Positions 8,473 to 17,762 of a DNA stretch of 64,000 nt are shown piece by piece. The position numbers and the translations under genes were made by a program. Numbering within the stretch: the first letter of the stretch is position 1; the number at the start of each line of letters is the position of its first letter. Source of the stretch: Candidatus Wolframiiraptor sinensis (GTDB taxonomy: Archaea; Thermoproteota; Nitrososphaeria_A; Caldarchaeales; Wolframiiraptoraceae); NCBI GenBank assembly GCA_023268255.1, contig JALNJX010000005.1:1-64000 (forward strand), written 5' to 3'. The notes under the pieces were generated by a model, which worked only from the letters and a program-made list of their open reading frames with translations, was not told where the DNA came from and did no database searches.

Positions 8473-11244
8473 ATGGTGTTCCGCTATGATTATCGCTCCG
8501 CGAGGGGGGGGAGGCCCGTAGGCTTAATCCTATTGGTTTTGATCGCCATGATCATAGCCCTCGTAACGTTATCCCAGATGGTACAGTTGATCCTGAACTT
8601 CTGGGAGTTCGGGGACCTCTTCGTCAGGCCATTCTATTACTCGCTCATCGGAGGCTTGATACTATCGGCTATAGCATTCTTCCGTGTGGATTTTAGGAGC
8701 AGGAGGTCGTTCACGCTCTGGCTGATCTCGCTCATCCTGAAGTTTTATCGGAGGGCCGGCTACCTAGAGCTCCAAGACTTGGACTTCTCGGCTTACAGGC
8801 TACCGTTAAGCAGGTTTCTAGCATGGCAGGTCACGAAAACCCTCGCCGGCGCCCTCATATTCGCCAACAGCATCTTCGGGCTCGCGGTCTCCGCCGCGCT
8901 TCAGGGAATGGATCTTGGAGTACGAAATATCCCGGAGCTTTTCGTCTTACCATTCGCGCCCGTCTCGGCTGGCGATGTCTCGCCAGCTCTCCGCGTTATC
9001 TCGGCCGCCCCCGCTCTCATATTGCTGGCCCCGCCGATCCTCTCCGCCCTCGGCCTGAGGCTGATGATACTCGTCGGCTTAACGGCCATAGTTAAGGCGC
9101 TATCCACGATGGTGGTCGAGTACATCAGGACCGGCGTATTCCGAGCGCCCATCGAGGTCGTCGAGGCCCTAATAGCCCTCGCGGCAGCATGGACAGGCTT
9201 CAACCTCTTCTTCTCCAGCTACATAGACTACAACACGAAGGTGTATGTGCTCGGCGCCTTCGCCATCGCAGCGGTACTCCTGCTCTTCATATACCTAGAT
9301 AGGAGGAAGCCCGGATTCCTCTATGCCTTCAAGATCAAGCTCGGAACCCTCATGCTCATCCTGCTGATGGTGGCAGCCGTGGCCGCCATACAGAATGGGA
9401 TAGCGGATGCTAGGAAGGTGGAGTGGCTCGGCCCATACATCAAGCAGGAGATAGAGGTGAACAGGTATCTCGCGGACATCTCGGACATAACGATAATCCA
9501 CTATAATTTCACGAGGGGGCAGGCTGGCGGGATAAGCCTCGTAAAGTCCTATGATGATGACTTATCGCTGGTGAAGCTGTGGGACTGGGATGCAGCGTTC
9601 ACAAAGCTCAAGCCGGAGATTGGGCTGATACCCTACGTGGACTTCGAGGATTCGGATATACTCAGGTTCGGGAATAGGCTTTACTGGAGCGCCTCGATGA
9701 AGCCGATACTACCGAGGGGGGTTCAGCTAGAGAACGTGTGGTATAATAAGCACCTCGTGTACACGCATGTCCCGAACGGCTTCCTCCTCCTCGACGCGAA
9801 TAATGGTAGTGTAGTCGATAGCTCCGCCTTCTTCAAGCAGCGGAGGGTCTATTATGGTGAGGGCGGACTCCTCAAGACAACCTGGGCGGCCATAATACTC
9901 GGGAAGGAGGAGAGTGACGAGATAACCGGGACGAGATATAACGGTAGAGGGGGCATAGTGGTCGGCCCGCCGATCACATGGCTCTACGACGTCACCTTCC
10001 TCCTCTCATACCCCGATAAGGAAGTCAAGCTGCTCAGGTACAGGGATATCTACGAGAGGCTCGGCCTCCTCCTACCATACTTCACCTACAGGTGGAATGG
10101 AGAATACGTTGACATGTTCCCGGTGACGGATGGTGAGAACACTTACTGGCTCATGCCGCTGATAGTCAAGATCCCGGCTAGCAATGTGCCTTGGAGTAAG
10201 GGAAGTAGCTACGTCAGGTTCATCGGATATGCTCTGGTCGACATTTATCATGGCGATGTGAGGCTGATCATTACTGGCGGAGACTTCTTTAGCGAGTTGA
10301 TAAGATCGGCATACGAGGACATACTGATCGACGAGGTTCCGGATTGGCTGAGGAATCAGACCAGGTTTCCCGCCGAGGTCTTCAGGTATCAGGTGGAGAT
10401 GTTCAACTACTACCACGTAGAGGATCCGGCGACATTCATACACGCGAGGGAGTTTTACGAGATCCCTGAGGGGGTTGAGGTATACTTCGTGATCGCCAGG
10501 TATCCGGGGTTCGAGAGGCCAGAGTTCGTCGGGATACTCTCGCTCCAGCTGAAGGGTTCTCTGGGAAGAAATCTCGCGGGCTTCATGATCGTTAGGAACG
10601 ATTATCCGCATCTCGGCGAGAAAATCTTCTATAAGGTTCCCGTGGAGGCTGAGACGAAGCTGCTCGGCCCATCAGCCGCCATGGAGGCCCTCGAGAGGCA
10701 CGCGGAGTTCAGGAAGCTCAGAACGCTCTTAGAGAATCCGAGGATGGGCGATACGCTCCTCTACTACATCGGGGATCAGCTCGTCTACGTGATCCCTGTT
10801 TACACGTCGCCCGCGGGCGGGGTCGTGGCCCAGCTCGGAACCATAGCGACTATAGGCGCCGAGTTCACTGGAAGATACTATATTGGGCTTGGATCGAACC
10901 TTCGAGAATCCTTCAATGCGTTTCTTAGGGAGCTTGAGGACGCGCCCGTGCCGAGGGAGGTGGACATACACAACCTTACGCTATCCGTGCTCCGGGAGCT
11001 CGGCGTGAAGATTGCTTATCCGAAGGAGGTGAGCTCGCATCTGGTCTTCGAGGAAGGGGTTTTCGAGGAGGGCTCCGAGGAGGAGCTGAGGGCGCTTGTA
11101 ACAGGCTTCGTGGAGAAGTGGGTTTTCGGGAGAAGCCTCGATAGGGTGCTGGTCTGGAGCGAGGAAAATAAGATGATCGTGGGCTCAATATTCTCTGAGA
11201 ACGGCGTGGTGGAGCTACACTACATCGCGATAGCCGGGAAATAG
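8473..11244 (+). CDS. UPF0182-family large membrane protein
   Basis: A 923-residue protein with several hydrophobic segments in the first 310 residues (starting about 17-40 and 50-68) and a long, mostly extracytoplasmic C-terminal region. The ENVWYNKHLVYTHV block matches the signature region of the UPF0182 family (COG1615), whose role is unknown. GTG or ATG codons near 8473 give the start; MVFRYDYRSARGG leaves the first helix intact. The gene stands alone. The repeat copy at 11310-11715 begins 65 nt after its stop. Confidence 0.8.
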   Translation: MVFRYDYRSARGGRPVGLILLVLIAMIIALVTLSQMVQLILNFWEFGDLFVRPFYYSLIGGLILSAIAFFRVDFRSRRSFTLWLISLILKFYRRAGYLELQDLDFSAYRLPLSRFLAWQVTKTLAGALIFANSIFGLAVSAALQGMDLGVRNIPELFVLPFAPVSAGDVSPALRVISAAPALILLAPPILSALGLRLMILVGLTAIVKALSTMVVEYIRTGVFRAPIEVVEALIALAAAWTGFNLFFSSYIDYNTKVYVLGAFAIAAVLLLFIYLDRRKPGFLYAFKIKLGTLMLILLMVAAVAAIQNGIADARKVEWLGPYIKQEIEVNRYLADISDITIIHYNFTRGQAGGISLVKSYDDDLSLVKLWDWDAAFTKLKPEIGLIPYVDFEDSDILRFGNRLYWSASMKPILPRGVQLENVWYNKHLVYTHVPNGFLLLDANNGSVVDSSAFFKQRRVYYGEGGLLKTTWAAIILGKEESDEITGTRYNGRGGIVVGPPITWLYDVTFLLSYPDKEVKLLRYRDIYERLGLLLPYFTYRWNGEYVDMFPVTDGENTYWLMPLIVKIPASNVPWSKGSSYVRFIGYALVDIYHGDVRLIITGGDFFSELIRSAYEDILIDEVPDWLRNQTRFPAEVFRYQVEMFNYYHVEDPATFIHAREFYEIPEGVEVYFVIARYPGFERPEFVGILSLQLKGSLGRNLAGFMIVRNDYPHLGEKIFYKVPVEAETKLLGPSAAMEALERHAEFRKLRTLLENPRMGDTLLYYIGDQLVYVIPVYTSPAGGVVAQLGTIATIGAEFTGRYYIGLGSNLRESFNAFLRELEDAPVPREVDIHNLTLSVLRELGVKIAYPKEVSSHLVFEEGVFEEGSEEELRALVTGFVEKWVFGRSLDRVLVWSEENKMIVGSIFSENGVVELHYIAIAGK

Positions 11245-11309
11245 GTTTGTGGAGTTCCTATGAAATTCTCCTAGGTAGGTCGCGCCCAGCCACTTCCATG
11301 AGCCTCTAC

Positions 11310-11715
11310 CAGTAAAAGTATCAGATCGCTTAGTCTCATCCCTCGACCACTCTTTAAACCCTCTCCCTGTCAATCACGATTATTGCTCCATCCTAACCTC
11401 ACAGGGATACTCTATCTTCAGATCGCTTCTCGGCTTGACTATTATCCTGTATATACCGGATATCGCGGGCGGATAAACATAATACAACAATGCTTCCCCT
11501 GCCCTTGACGCCTCTTATGCTGGCTAGGAGAGGAATGTTTTTTGGCTCTACGATGAGGCCATTAGGAGGGCGAGGGGCAGGATAAAAGCCCTGATGAGAC
11601 CTGTGATAATAGGTTTGATGCTCCCGTAGAGGAGTGGTCCATGGCCTGATGCGGGTGAAGGGCCGTCCAAATGTCCCTTCCCCCCGACACCACCCCTTTT
11701 CCCTTTCCAAGTTTA
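11310..11715 (+). mobile_element. Dispersed element, internally deleted copy 2 with both ends
   Basis: The left end (about 11310-11465) matches the left ends of copies at 63235-63060, 57600-57700 and 49000-49140. On the minus strand it encodes a broken form of the small frame IIVKPRSDLKIEYPCEVRM, then a shifted IVIDRERV. The right end (11570-11712) is the conserved module with GGGCAGGATAAAAGCCC, GATGCTCC, GGAGTGG and the pyrimidine-rich terminus. Only about 100 nt separate the ends, so this resembles a non-autonomous derivative. No target-site duplication is obvious. Confidence 0.65.
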
Positions 11716-11752
11716 AAAATATCAAAGTCGCCTGAACTATATGTGAGTTAGG

Positions 11753-11779
11753 CTTGCTGAGAACACGTTCTTCAGCAAG
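11753..11779 (+). other. Strong hairpin next to element copy 2
   Basis: CTTGCTGA-GAAC and GTTC-T-TCAGCAAG form a stem of 8 plus 4 bp with a one-base bulge and a 2-nt loop. It lies 40 nt beyond the element and about 80 nt before the next gene. It could be an RNA hairpin or a terminator-like site; archaeal terminators do not usually need such stems. Confidence 0.5.
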
Positions 11780-11857
11780 GTGGATGATGGGGAGGGTTTC
11801 CTAGGAGTTTAAATATTTAAGCCGTGGTGCACATGATCATGGATGGGATGCTGAGCC

Positions 11858-12292
11858 TTGTCGGTTAGGAGCGGCCTCTCACTCGTGGTGCTGCTCATCC
11901 TCCTCGGTCTAATGGGGCTAGCGATACTCGCAAGGCTCCAGAAGGGACTCCTAGGCCTAATCCTCACGGGAATACTGATAATCCTGGGAATCTACTGGTT
12001 CAGGGAGATTAGGAGGGCGCTGGAGAGCTCGAAGCACTTAAAAGGATACCCGGTCGAGGTCAATGAGGAGGATGGCTTGATAAGCGTCACCGCCGAGGTC
12101 CCAGGCCCCGAGAGCGAGGTCTCATTCGAGGTCTCGGGAGATAGGGTGCTTCTCAGGGGCGGAGGAGGCTTTAGGAGAAAGATCAAGCTACCGTGCAGGG
12201 TCAAGCTCATCGAGAGCTCCTACGTGAATGGTATACTGCACCTGAGGCTTATGAAGGCTGATTTGGTTGAGAGCCGCGAGATGAGTAGATGA
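11858..12292 (+). CDS. Membrane-anchored protein with small-HSP-like domain
   Basis: Two hydrophobic segments (about residues 6-26 and 29-48) are followed by a cytosolic region rich in beta strands. Its pattern (GLISVTAEVPGP ... VLLRGG ... RKIKLPCRVKLIESSYVNGILHLRL) resembles the alpha-crystallin/Hsp20 fold. It may be a membrane-tethered chaperone-like protein; this is inference. The start is a TTG; a TATA-like TTTAAATATTTAAG lies at about 11808. The gene ends 4 nt from the convergent deoxyhypusine synthase gene. Confidence 0.55.
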   Translation: MSVRSGLSLVVLLILLGLMGLAILARLQKGLLGLILTGILIILGIYWFREIRRALESSKHLKGYPVEVNEEDGLISVTAEVPGPESEVSFEVSGDRVLLRGGGGFRRKIKLPCRVKLIESSYVNGILHLRLMKADLVESREMSR

Positions 12293-12295
12293 AGG

Positions 12296-13216
12296 CTACT
12301 CGATGACCGCGGCTATTATGAGCGGCAGGGTTATCGTGGCATCGCCGTAAACCGTGACCTTCCTAGCGCCAGCCTTAACCTTCATCCATGAGATCGCTTC
12401 GTGTATCCGGGCGCCGCTCAAGCTACCATCATACTCGCAAGCGGTGGTCAGGTAGATCGCGTAATCGAGGCCCTCCTTGAACTGGTTCCACCAGAGGGTA
12501 TGATGCTTCGAGATCCCGCCCCCAATCATCAGCGCGCCCGTTCTCTCGGCCTTAAAGATCAGGCCCGCGAGCTCATCCGCATCCCTGAAGAGGTTCAGCC
12601 TGAAGTCCCTGCGCCTCTGCTGGAATATCCAGAGCTGGGTTCCCACGGCCCCATCCATTATCCCGGGGACGAAGACCTTGACGCCCCTCCTATGCGCCCA
12701 ATAGAGTATGCTCCCCTCATCCTGGAGCTTTCTGCCAATCAGCTCGCAGACCTCGTAGCTTCCAAGCTCCCTCGCGCCTTCCGAGTAGGCCTCCTCGAGA
12801 ACTTCCTGCATGAAGCGCTCTATCGCCGGGCCATAGGAGTCGAGCGGTATGAGGATGCTTCCAAGCCTGTGAATGCCCCTCGCCCTCAGCTCCTCATCAT
12901 CCATCCAGAAATCTCCATCATAGTATTGCGCGATTGATCTCGCTATATCGTGGTCCAGCGCTCCGCATGTCGTGATTACGGCGTTGAACATGCCGCGCCT
13001 AATAGCTTCAACGATCACCCCCCTGAGCCCCGTCGCGACGGGCGCGCCGACAAAGGACAGGAACCTAACGCATCCCTCATCCCCGATCATTTCTCTGAGT
13101 ATTTTGGCGGCGACCCCGAGATACTTGGCGGAGAATCCCCCCGCCTCGTGAAGCTGCTCGATAAGCTCGGAAACCTTCATCCCCGGAGCTAGCCGGATGT
13201 CTCTTACGGGCTTCAC
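12296..13216 (-). CDS. dys: Deoxyhypusine synthase
   Basis: The enzyme transfers the aminobutyl group of spermidine to a lysine of aIF5A, the first step of hypusine formation. The catalytic lysine region GGGISKHHTLWWNQ is present, along with NAVITTCGALDHDIAR and the C-terminal GSLSGARIHEAISW. I choose the GTG at 13216 (VKPVRDIRLAPGMKVSEL) as start. A longer frame up to 13273 would overlap the upstream regulator gene by 32 nt and adds no conserved sequence. Confidence 0.93.
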   Translation of the reverse strand: MKPVRDIRLAPGMKVSELIEQLHEAGGFSAKYLGVAAKILREMIGDEGCVRFLSFVGAPVATGLRGVIVEAIRRGMFNAVITTCGALDHDIARSIAQYYDGDFWMDDEELRARGIHRLGSILIPLDSYGPAIERFMQEVLEEAYSEGARELGSYEVCELIGRKLQDEGSILYWAHRRGVKVFVPGIMDGAVGTQLWIFQQRRRDFRLNLFRDADELAGLIFKAERTGALMIGGGISKHHTLWWNQFKEGLDYAIYLTTACEYDGSLSGARIHEAISWMKVKAGARKVTVYGDATITLPLIIAAVIE

Positions 13217-13241
13217 GCCCCAACACCCCAGGCGCCGATAT

Positions 13242-13970
13242 TTATTGGATCTTCTTAAGGGACTTGAGCCCATCGAGTATCTCCTTGACGGTTGGGAGCG
13301 TGGAGAGGGCGAAGCATATGTTCTCTAGTTTCGCGAGCTCTATCGCGAGCCCATCGACCTGCTCCCTCCTCGGCCCGTGTATTATGATTAGCCTCGGCTT
13401 TATCGGGTAGAGCCTCGCCGCGACCATGGGCGACCTGCCGCGCGTAACCGACGCGAAGATGAATGCCCTCATGGGATTCCTCCCGAAGAGGTAGAGAAAG
13501 TCATATGCATCGAGCGATTTTATCGCCTTGAGGCTATCGATGACCGTGTATCCGTAGATCGGCGAGTCGAGGAGGCTCTCTCCCGCGAGCACCTCGCCTC
13601 CGACGGCCGATATCACTTCCCTAATCGTTTTCGGCGACTCGAACTCGTCGAGGTCTATCACGGCCGCGCTCAAGTTTCTGTAGAAGATGGCGTATTTTCT
13701 TATCTGCTGCCCGCCCCTGAGCTCATCCGCCTCCACGAGCGCTCGGACGAATCTCTTCACGAAGGCTGTTCCCGGGGACTTTCGCCTATCATTCTCGTAG
13801 TCGCTGAGGACTGAGGGGGAGATCCCCATAAGCCTGGCCACCTCGGCTTGTGTGAGCTCGAAGAGGTTTCTCCACTTCTTCATGATGCGGCCTGGGCTCT
13901 CCGAGAGAATTATCTCGCCCGCGATCCTCCTCATGAGCTCCTCCCTAGACACCTCCTCCATGAAGGTCAT
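13242..13970 (-). CDS. Xre-type HTH regulator with archaeal effector domain
   Basis: Residues about 28-80 form a Cro/CI-type helix-turn-helix (WRNLFELTQAEVARLMGI ... VLSDYENDRRKSPG). The remaining 150 residues are the conserved archaeal domain of COG1709-like regulators and carry no clear catalytic motif. It is upstream of dys on the same strand, 25 nt from its preferred start, and divergent from the DUF424 gene, so it may control either. Confidence 0.8.
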   Translation of the reverse strand: MTFMEEVSREELMRRIAGEIILSESPGRIMKKWRNLFELTQAEVARLMGISPSVLSDYENDRRKSPGTAFVKRFVRALVEADELRGGQQIRKYAIFYRNLSAAVIDLDEFESPKTIREVISAVGGEVLAGESLLDSPIYGYTVIDSLKAIKSLDAYDFLYLFGRNPMRAFIFASVTRGRSPMVAARLYPIKPRLIIIHGPRREQVDGLAIELAKLENICFALSTLPTVKEILDGLKSLKKIQ

Positions 13971-14050
13971 GAAATATCCTCGGAAGAACGCTTTTGAACC
14001 TTTCCGAGAAGCTTAAATCATGCGCCGACCCTCTTGACGCGAGGCTTAGG

Positions 14051-14359
14051 ATGGCCTCGGGCAGGTTGTGGGTCAAGATTCATCACTCGAGGACCGGCGA
14101 GACCGTGCTCGCGGTCTGTGATGAGGACCTTCTCGGGAAGAGGATCGAGGTAAGCGAGGGGTTCACCGTGGAGGTGAGCGAGGCGTTCTACGGCGGCGCC
14201 CTCATCGCGCGGGACGAGCTGGATAAGTACATAGTCCAGGCCAAGATCCTGAATCTCCTCGGCGAGGTGGCCGTATCCTACATGGTCGAGAAAGGCGTTG
14301 TGCCGGAGAGAGCCGTTATCAGGGTTGGGGACATACCGCACGTCCAGATATACCTCTAG
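14051..14359 (+). CDS. DUF424-family protein
   Basis: A 102-residue protein beginning MASGRLWVKIHHSRTGETV, with the family block VLAVCDEDLLGKRIEV and a C-terminal VIRVGDIPHVQIYL. DUF424 proteins are conserved in archaea and of unknown function. A TTG at 13994 would extend the frame by 19 residues lacking family similarity, so I prefer the ATG. It is divergent from the Xre regulator gene and convergent with aIF6. Confidence 0.8.
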   Translation: MASGRLWVKIHHSRTGETVLAVCDEDLLGKRIEVSEGFTVEVSEAFYGGALIARDELDKYIVQAKILNLLGEVAVSYMVEKGVVPERAVIRVGDIPHVQIYL

Positions 14360-14366
14360 CTCCGGG

Positions 14367-15071
14367 CTAGACTCCGAGCGCCCTAGATATCGTCATGAGC
14401 TCCGGGCCCGTGGTTAATGACCCGACTATCGCGCCCTTGCTATTCGCTAGTATGCCGCTTCTAACGAACTTCACGCCGTTATTGACAGTCCCGGGAATGA
14501 TATTGACCTTGAAGAGCTCGGATAGCATCTTCTCCTCCTCCTCTGATGCCTCGACGAATACCAGGCCGCCGGCATTCGTTATGACCGCAAGAGAGCCCAC
14601 GTAGCTCCTATTCGCGATCCTCCCGACCACGACCTCGACGCCGAGAGCATCGCTTATCGCCTTCACCGCACTTTTCGGGAGAAGCTCGCTCACGAGGGCA
14701 GCTCGATCATTCGCGAGAACTAGGTTCCCTATCGCCGTATACTTCCCCTCAATCACCGCGAGGTTCATGTCGCCGGCCCTCTTCCTGAGGGCATCAAGCT
14801 CTTCATCGAGTATCAGGTTTGATAGGACAAGACCATTGCTATTGCCCGCCGCTAGGGCTGAGAGGAGTATTGAGCCCGCTATGGTGGTCGGCGCGACCTC
14901 CACCTCGAGCACGTCTCTTATCAGCTTCTTCTGCCTGGGCTTGAGCTGCGGCGGAACCAGGCAGATGTTCTCCGTGGCGATGGAGAATAAGCCGACCTCC
15001 GCTGTTCCGAAGAATGTCTCGAGGTATATTCCGTGTGGTCTCGCCGCAACCTTGCTCATGAGCTCCACCAT
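14367..15071 (-). CDS. eif6: Translation initiation factor aIF6
   Basis: The anti-association factor that binds the large ribosomal subunit. The internal repeats of the pentein-like fold are visible: GTAEVGLFSIATEN, GNSNGLVLSN, IGNLVLANDRAALVSELL, VGSLAVITNAGGLV and NNGVKFVRSGILANSKGAIVG. Length (234 with a short N-terminal extension) is normal. Codon 5 (MSKVAARPHG) is an alternative start. It follows the PAC2 gene by 2 nt on the same strand, suggesting one transcript. Confidence 0.95.
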   Translation of the reverse strand: MVELMSKVAARPHGIYLETFFGTAEVGLFSIATENICLVPPQLKPRQKKLIRDVLEVEVAPTTIAGSILLSALAAGNSNGLVLSNLILDEELDALRKRAGDMNLAVIEGKYTAIGNLVLANDRAALVSELLPKSAVKAISDALGVEVVVGRIANRSYVGSLAVITNAGGLVFVEASEEEEKMLSELFKVNIIPGTVNNGVKFVRSGILANSKGAIVGSLTTGPELMTISRALGV

Positions 15072-15073
15072 TG

Positions 15074-15790
15074 CTAGCTCTCTATCGTCTTGACCGCCTC
15101 CTCATATGCCATGGAGAAGTCGTAGATGTCCCCAACCTCCAAGTCCAGATCTAGAAGCTTGACGAGAGCCTCAACCCCCCTCCTCGCCGCGAGATAATCC
15201 GGGATCATGTCTCCAGCCTCAATCAGGAGCGACAAGTTCTCCATGCCGAGCTCGCCGGCCATCAGTATCAAGAGTCCAGCCGCGCCCACTATCTGGCCCT
15301 CATAAGGGATGGCGTCGATCCTCTCGAGCGCCCGCCTCACAGACTCCTCGCTCGTCGAGGACAAGTATATCGTTCTGGGATCGCTCACCTGATCCTTCCC
15401 ATATCCCCCGAGTGTTATCACGGAGCTGACTCCGAGATCGGCGGCGACCTCTATGATCCGCTGGCAGAACTCGTGCTGGCCATAATATGTCGAGGGCTGG
15501 GCATTGCCGTAAAGCAGTATCATGGGCCTCGGCGACTCCACAAGGTAGAAGTCCGCGAAGTATGGGAGAATCCTGCCATCCCTAACATAGCCGACTGACG
15601 GGAAGAATGGCGAGTAGAACCTGCATATCCTCTTCCTCCTGCCGAGCTTCATCAGCAAGTAAGCTACAGCCGCCTTGGCGACAAGCCCGACGCCGGGAAG
15701 TCCCTCCACCAACACCGCTCCAGGAACCTTGATCTTCTCGGCGCCGGGCTCAAAAACAGCATCGGTCTCCATCAACCTACACCCCTTCAC
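15074..15790 (-). CDS. PAC2-family proteasome assembly chaperone-like protein
   Basis: The protein matches the archaeal PAC2/COG2047 family: VEGLPGVGLVAKAAVAYL near the N-terminus, YGNAQPSTYYGQHEF in the middle, VITLGGYGKDQ, then VGAAGLLILMAGELG. Relatives assist 20S proteasome assembly or bind related complexes. Methionine at codon 7 (METDAVFEP) is a plausible start. The gene runs directly into aIF6. Confidence 0.85.
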   Translation of the reverse strand: MKGCRLMETDAVFEPGAEKIKVPGAVLVEGLPGVGLVAKAAVAYLLMKLGRRKRICRFYSPFFPSVGYVRDGRILPYFADFYLVESPRPMILLYGNAQPSTYYGQHEFCQRIIEVAADLGVSSVITLGGYGKDQVSDPRTIYLSSTSEESVRRALERIDAIPYEGQIVGAAGLLILMAGELGMENLSLLIEAGDMIPDYLAARRGVEALVKLLDLDLEVGDIYDFSMAYEEAVKTIES

Positions 15791-15950
15791 ACCGAGAAGA
15801 GGAGGAGCTTTATTTTAGTATCTCCCGCGGCGCCCCTCGCCCCGGGGAAAAGGTAAGGAGCCGGCTCTTCCCCAGCAACTCGATCGAGAAAATGCGCGAA
15901 CATCACTCTAAACCGAGAAATTATATAAATCGAGGGGGAGTTTAAACGCT

Positions 15951-17747
15951 ATGGCGCGTTTTCTCGGTGGAAGGAGTAGGCTTCATGATGTGACGAGGCT
16001 TCTAGTCGATGTGGCGCTCGGCAGGATTAAGGCTGACCTGGTGATAAAGAATGGGGTTCTCGTGAATGTGAACTCCGGGGAGGTTCTCGAGGGAGTTGAT
16101 GTGGCTGTTAAGGGAGATCGAATAGCGCTCATCGGCGAGGCAGATCACTGCATAGGCCCCGACACCATGGTATATGATGCGGGCGGAAAGTACCTCGCCC
16201 CCGGCTTCCTGGATGCGCACGTGCACGTCGAGAGCAGCATGGTTACCTTGACCGAGTTCGCTAGAGCCGTTCTCCCCAGGGGCACCACTACCGTCTTCAT
16301 AGACCCGCATGAGATAGCTAACGTGCTCGGCTTGGAGGGAGTTAAGCTCATGCTCCAGGAGGCGGAGAACTTGCCGCTAAAAGTCTTCATCACCGTCCCC
16401 TCATGCGTTCCAGCAAACCCCATGTTCGAGACCGCTGGAGCATATCTCGGCCCGAAGGAGGTTGAGGAGGCGCTCTCATGGGATGGCGTAATAGCGCTGG
16501 GGGAGATGATGAACTACCCCGGAGTCCTCGCCGGAGACGCTGAGGTGCACGCGAAGATAGCGGCCGCCCTAAGAGCTGGAAAGCTCGTGGAGGGGCATGA
16601 CGCCGGCCTCCTAGGAAGAGAGCTGGCCGCGTACTCCGCCGCCGGGATAACATCCAGCCACGAGCTAACGACCAAGCGCGACGCGATCGAGAGAATCCGG
16701 CTCGGAATGTACGCATACATGCGCGAGGGCTCCGCTTGGCTCGACGTGGCGGAGACCGTTAAGGCGATAACGGAGGCGGGTCTCGATTCAAGACACGCGT
16801 GCCTAGTCACCGATGATCGGGAGCCGGAGTCTCTGGTCAAGCAGGGCCACATGGATTACGTCGTGAGGAGGGCTATAGAGGAGGGCGTGGACCCGGTCAC
16901 AGCGATCCAGATGGCCACTCTTAACCCCGCGGAACATTATGAGGTTGCTAGGGAGATTGGGAGCATCGCGCCTGCGAGGTTCGCCGACATACTGGTGATC
17001 GGCAATTTATCGAGGGTCAGGGTTGAGGCCGTCTTCGCAGATGGCAAGCTCGTCGCGAAGGATGGCAGGATGCTGATAGATCTCCCGAGACCATCGTATC
17101 CAGAGAGGGCCACGAGATCCGTGAGGCTGAAGAGGAGGCTCGAGCCGCGGGATTTCGAGATAAGGGCGCCCATTGAGGAGGGCGAGGTCGAGGTGAGGGT
17201 TATCGAGGCCATCGAGGGAAATGTCCTGACGAGGCATGTAATCGATCATCTGGAAGTTAAGGACGGGATAGTTCTCCCGGATCCTGATAGGTGGATCTAC
17301 GAGCTCGCCGTGGCTGAGAGGCACAGAGGGACGGGAAACATTGGGCTGGGATTCGTGAAGGGCTTCGGATTCAGGGTAGGCGCGATCGCGACCACCGTGG
17401 CGCATGATAGCCACAACATGATCATACTAGGATGCAGCAGGGAGGACATGGCCCTGGCGGCCAATAAGCTCGCGGAGCTGGGAGGAGGAATAATAACGGT
17501 GAAGGATGGCGAGATACTATCAGCCGTGGAGCTACCGATAGCAGGGCTCATGTCAACGGAGCCAGTCGAGGTCGTCGCCGAGAAGCTGGAGAAGATGTAT
17601 GAGACGTGGAGAAGGCTTGGATGCGAGTGGGTCTCGCCCTTCATGACCATCTCGCTCTTAGCTTTAGACGTGCTCCCGGAGCTGAGGCTAACAGATAAGG
17701 GGCTCATAGACACCGTGAACTTTAGGATCATCAGCCTCTTCACCTAG
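15951..17747 (+). CDS. ade: Adenine deaminase
   Basis: Converts adenine to hypoxanthine and ammonia for purine salvage. The amidohydrolase metal site HVHVESS, the block FIDPHEIANVLG, EGHDAGLLGRELAAY and LVTDDREPESL are all present. The C-terminal ADE-specific domain includes NIGLGFVKGFG and VAHDSHNMIILG. Length 598 is normal. A TATA-like ATTATATAAAT lies about 30 nt upstream. Together with the nucleoside-type importer at 30-35 kb it suggests active purine salvage. Confidence 0.95.
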   Translation: MARFLGGRSRLHDVTRLLVDVALGRIKADLVIKNGVLVNVNSGEVLEGVDVAVKGDRIALIGEADHCIGPDTMVYDAGGKYLAPGFLDAHVHVESSMVTLTEFARAVLPRGTTTVFIDPHEIANVLGLEGVKLMLQEAENLPLKVFITVPSCVPANPMFETAGAYLGPKEVEEALSWDGVIALGEMMNYPGVLAGDAEVHAKIAAALRAGKLVEGHDAGLLGRELAAYSAAGITSSHELTTKRDAIERIRLGMYAYMREGSAWLDVAETVKAITEAGLDSRHACLVTDDREPESLVKQGHMDYVVRRAIEEGVDPVTAIQMATLNPAEHYEVAREIGSIAPARFADILVIGNLSRVRVEAVFADGKLVAKDGRMLIDLPRPSYPERATRSVRLKRRLEPRDFEIRAPIEEGEVEVRVIEAIEGNVLTRHVIDHLEVKDGIVLPDPDRWIYELAVAERHRGTGNIGLGFVKGFGFRVGAIATTVAHDSHNMIILGCSREDMALAANKLAELGGGIITVKDGEILSAVELPIAGLMSTEPVEVVAEKLEKMYETWRRLGCEWVSPFMTISLLALDVLPELRLTDKGLIDTVNFRIISLFT

Positions 17748-17762
17748 CTCCGGCGCGAAGAT

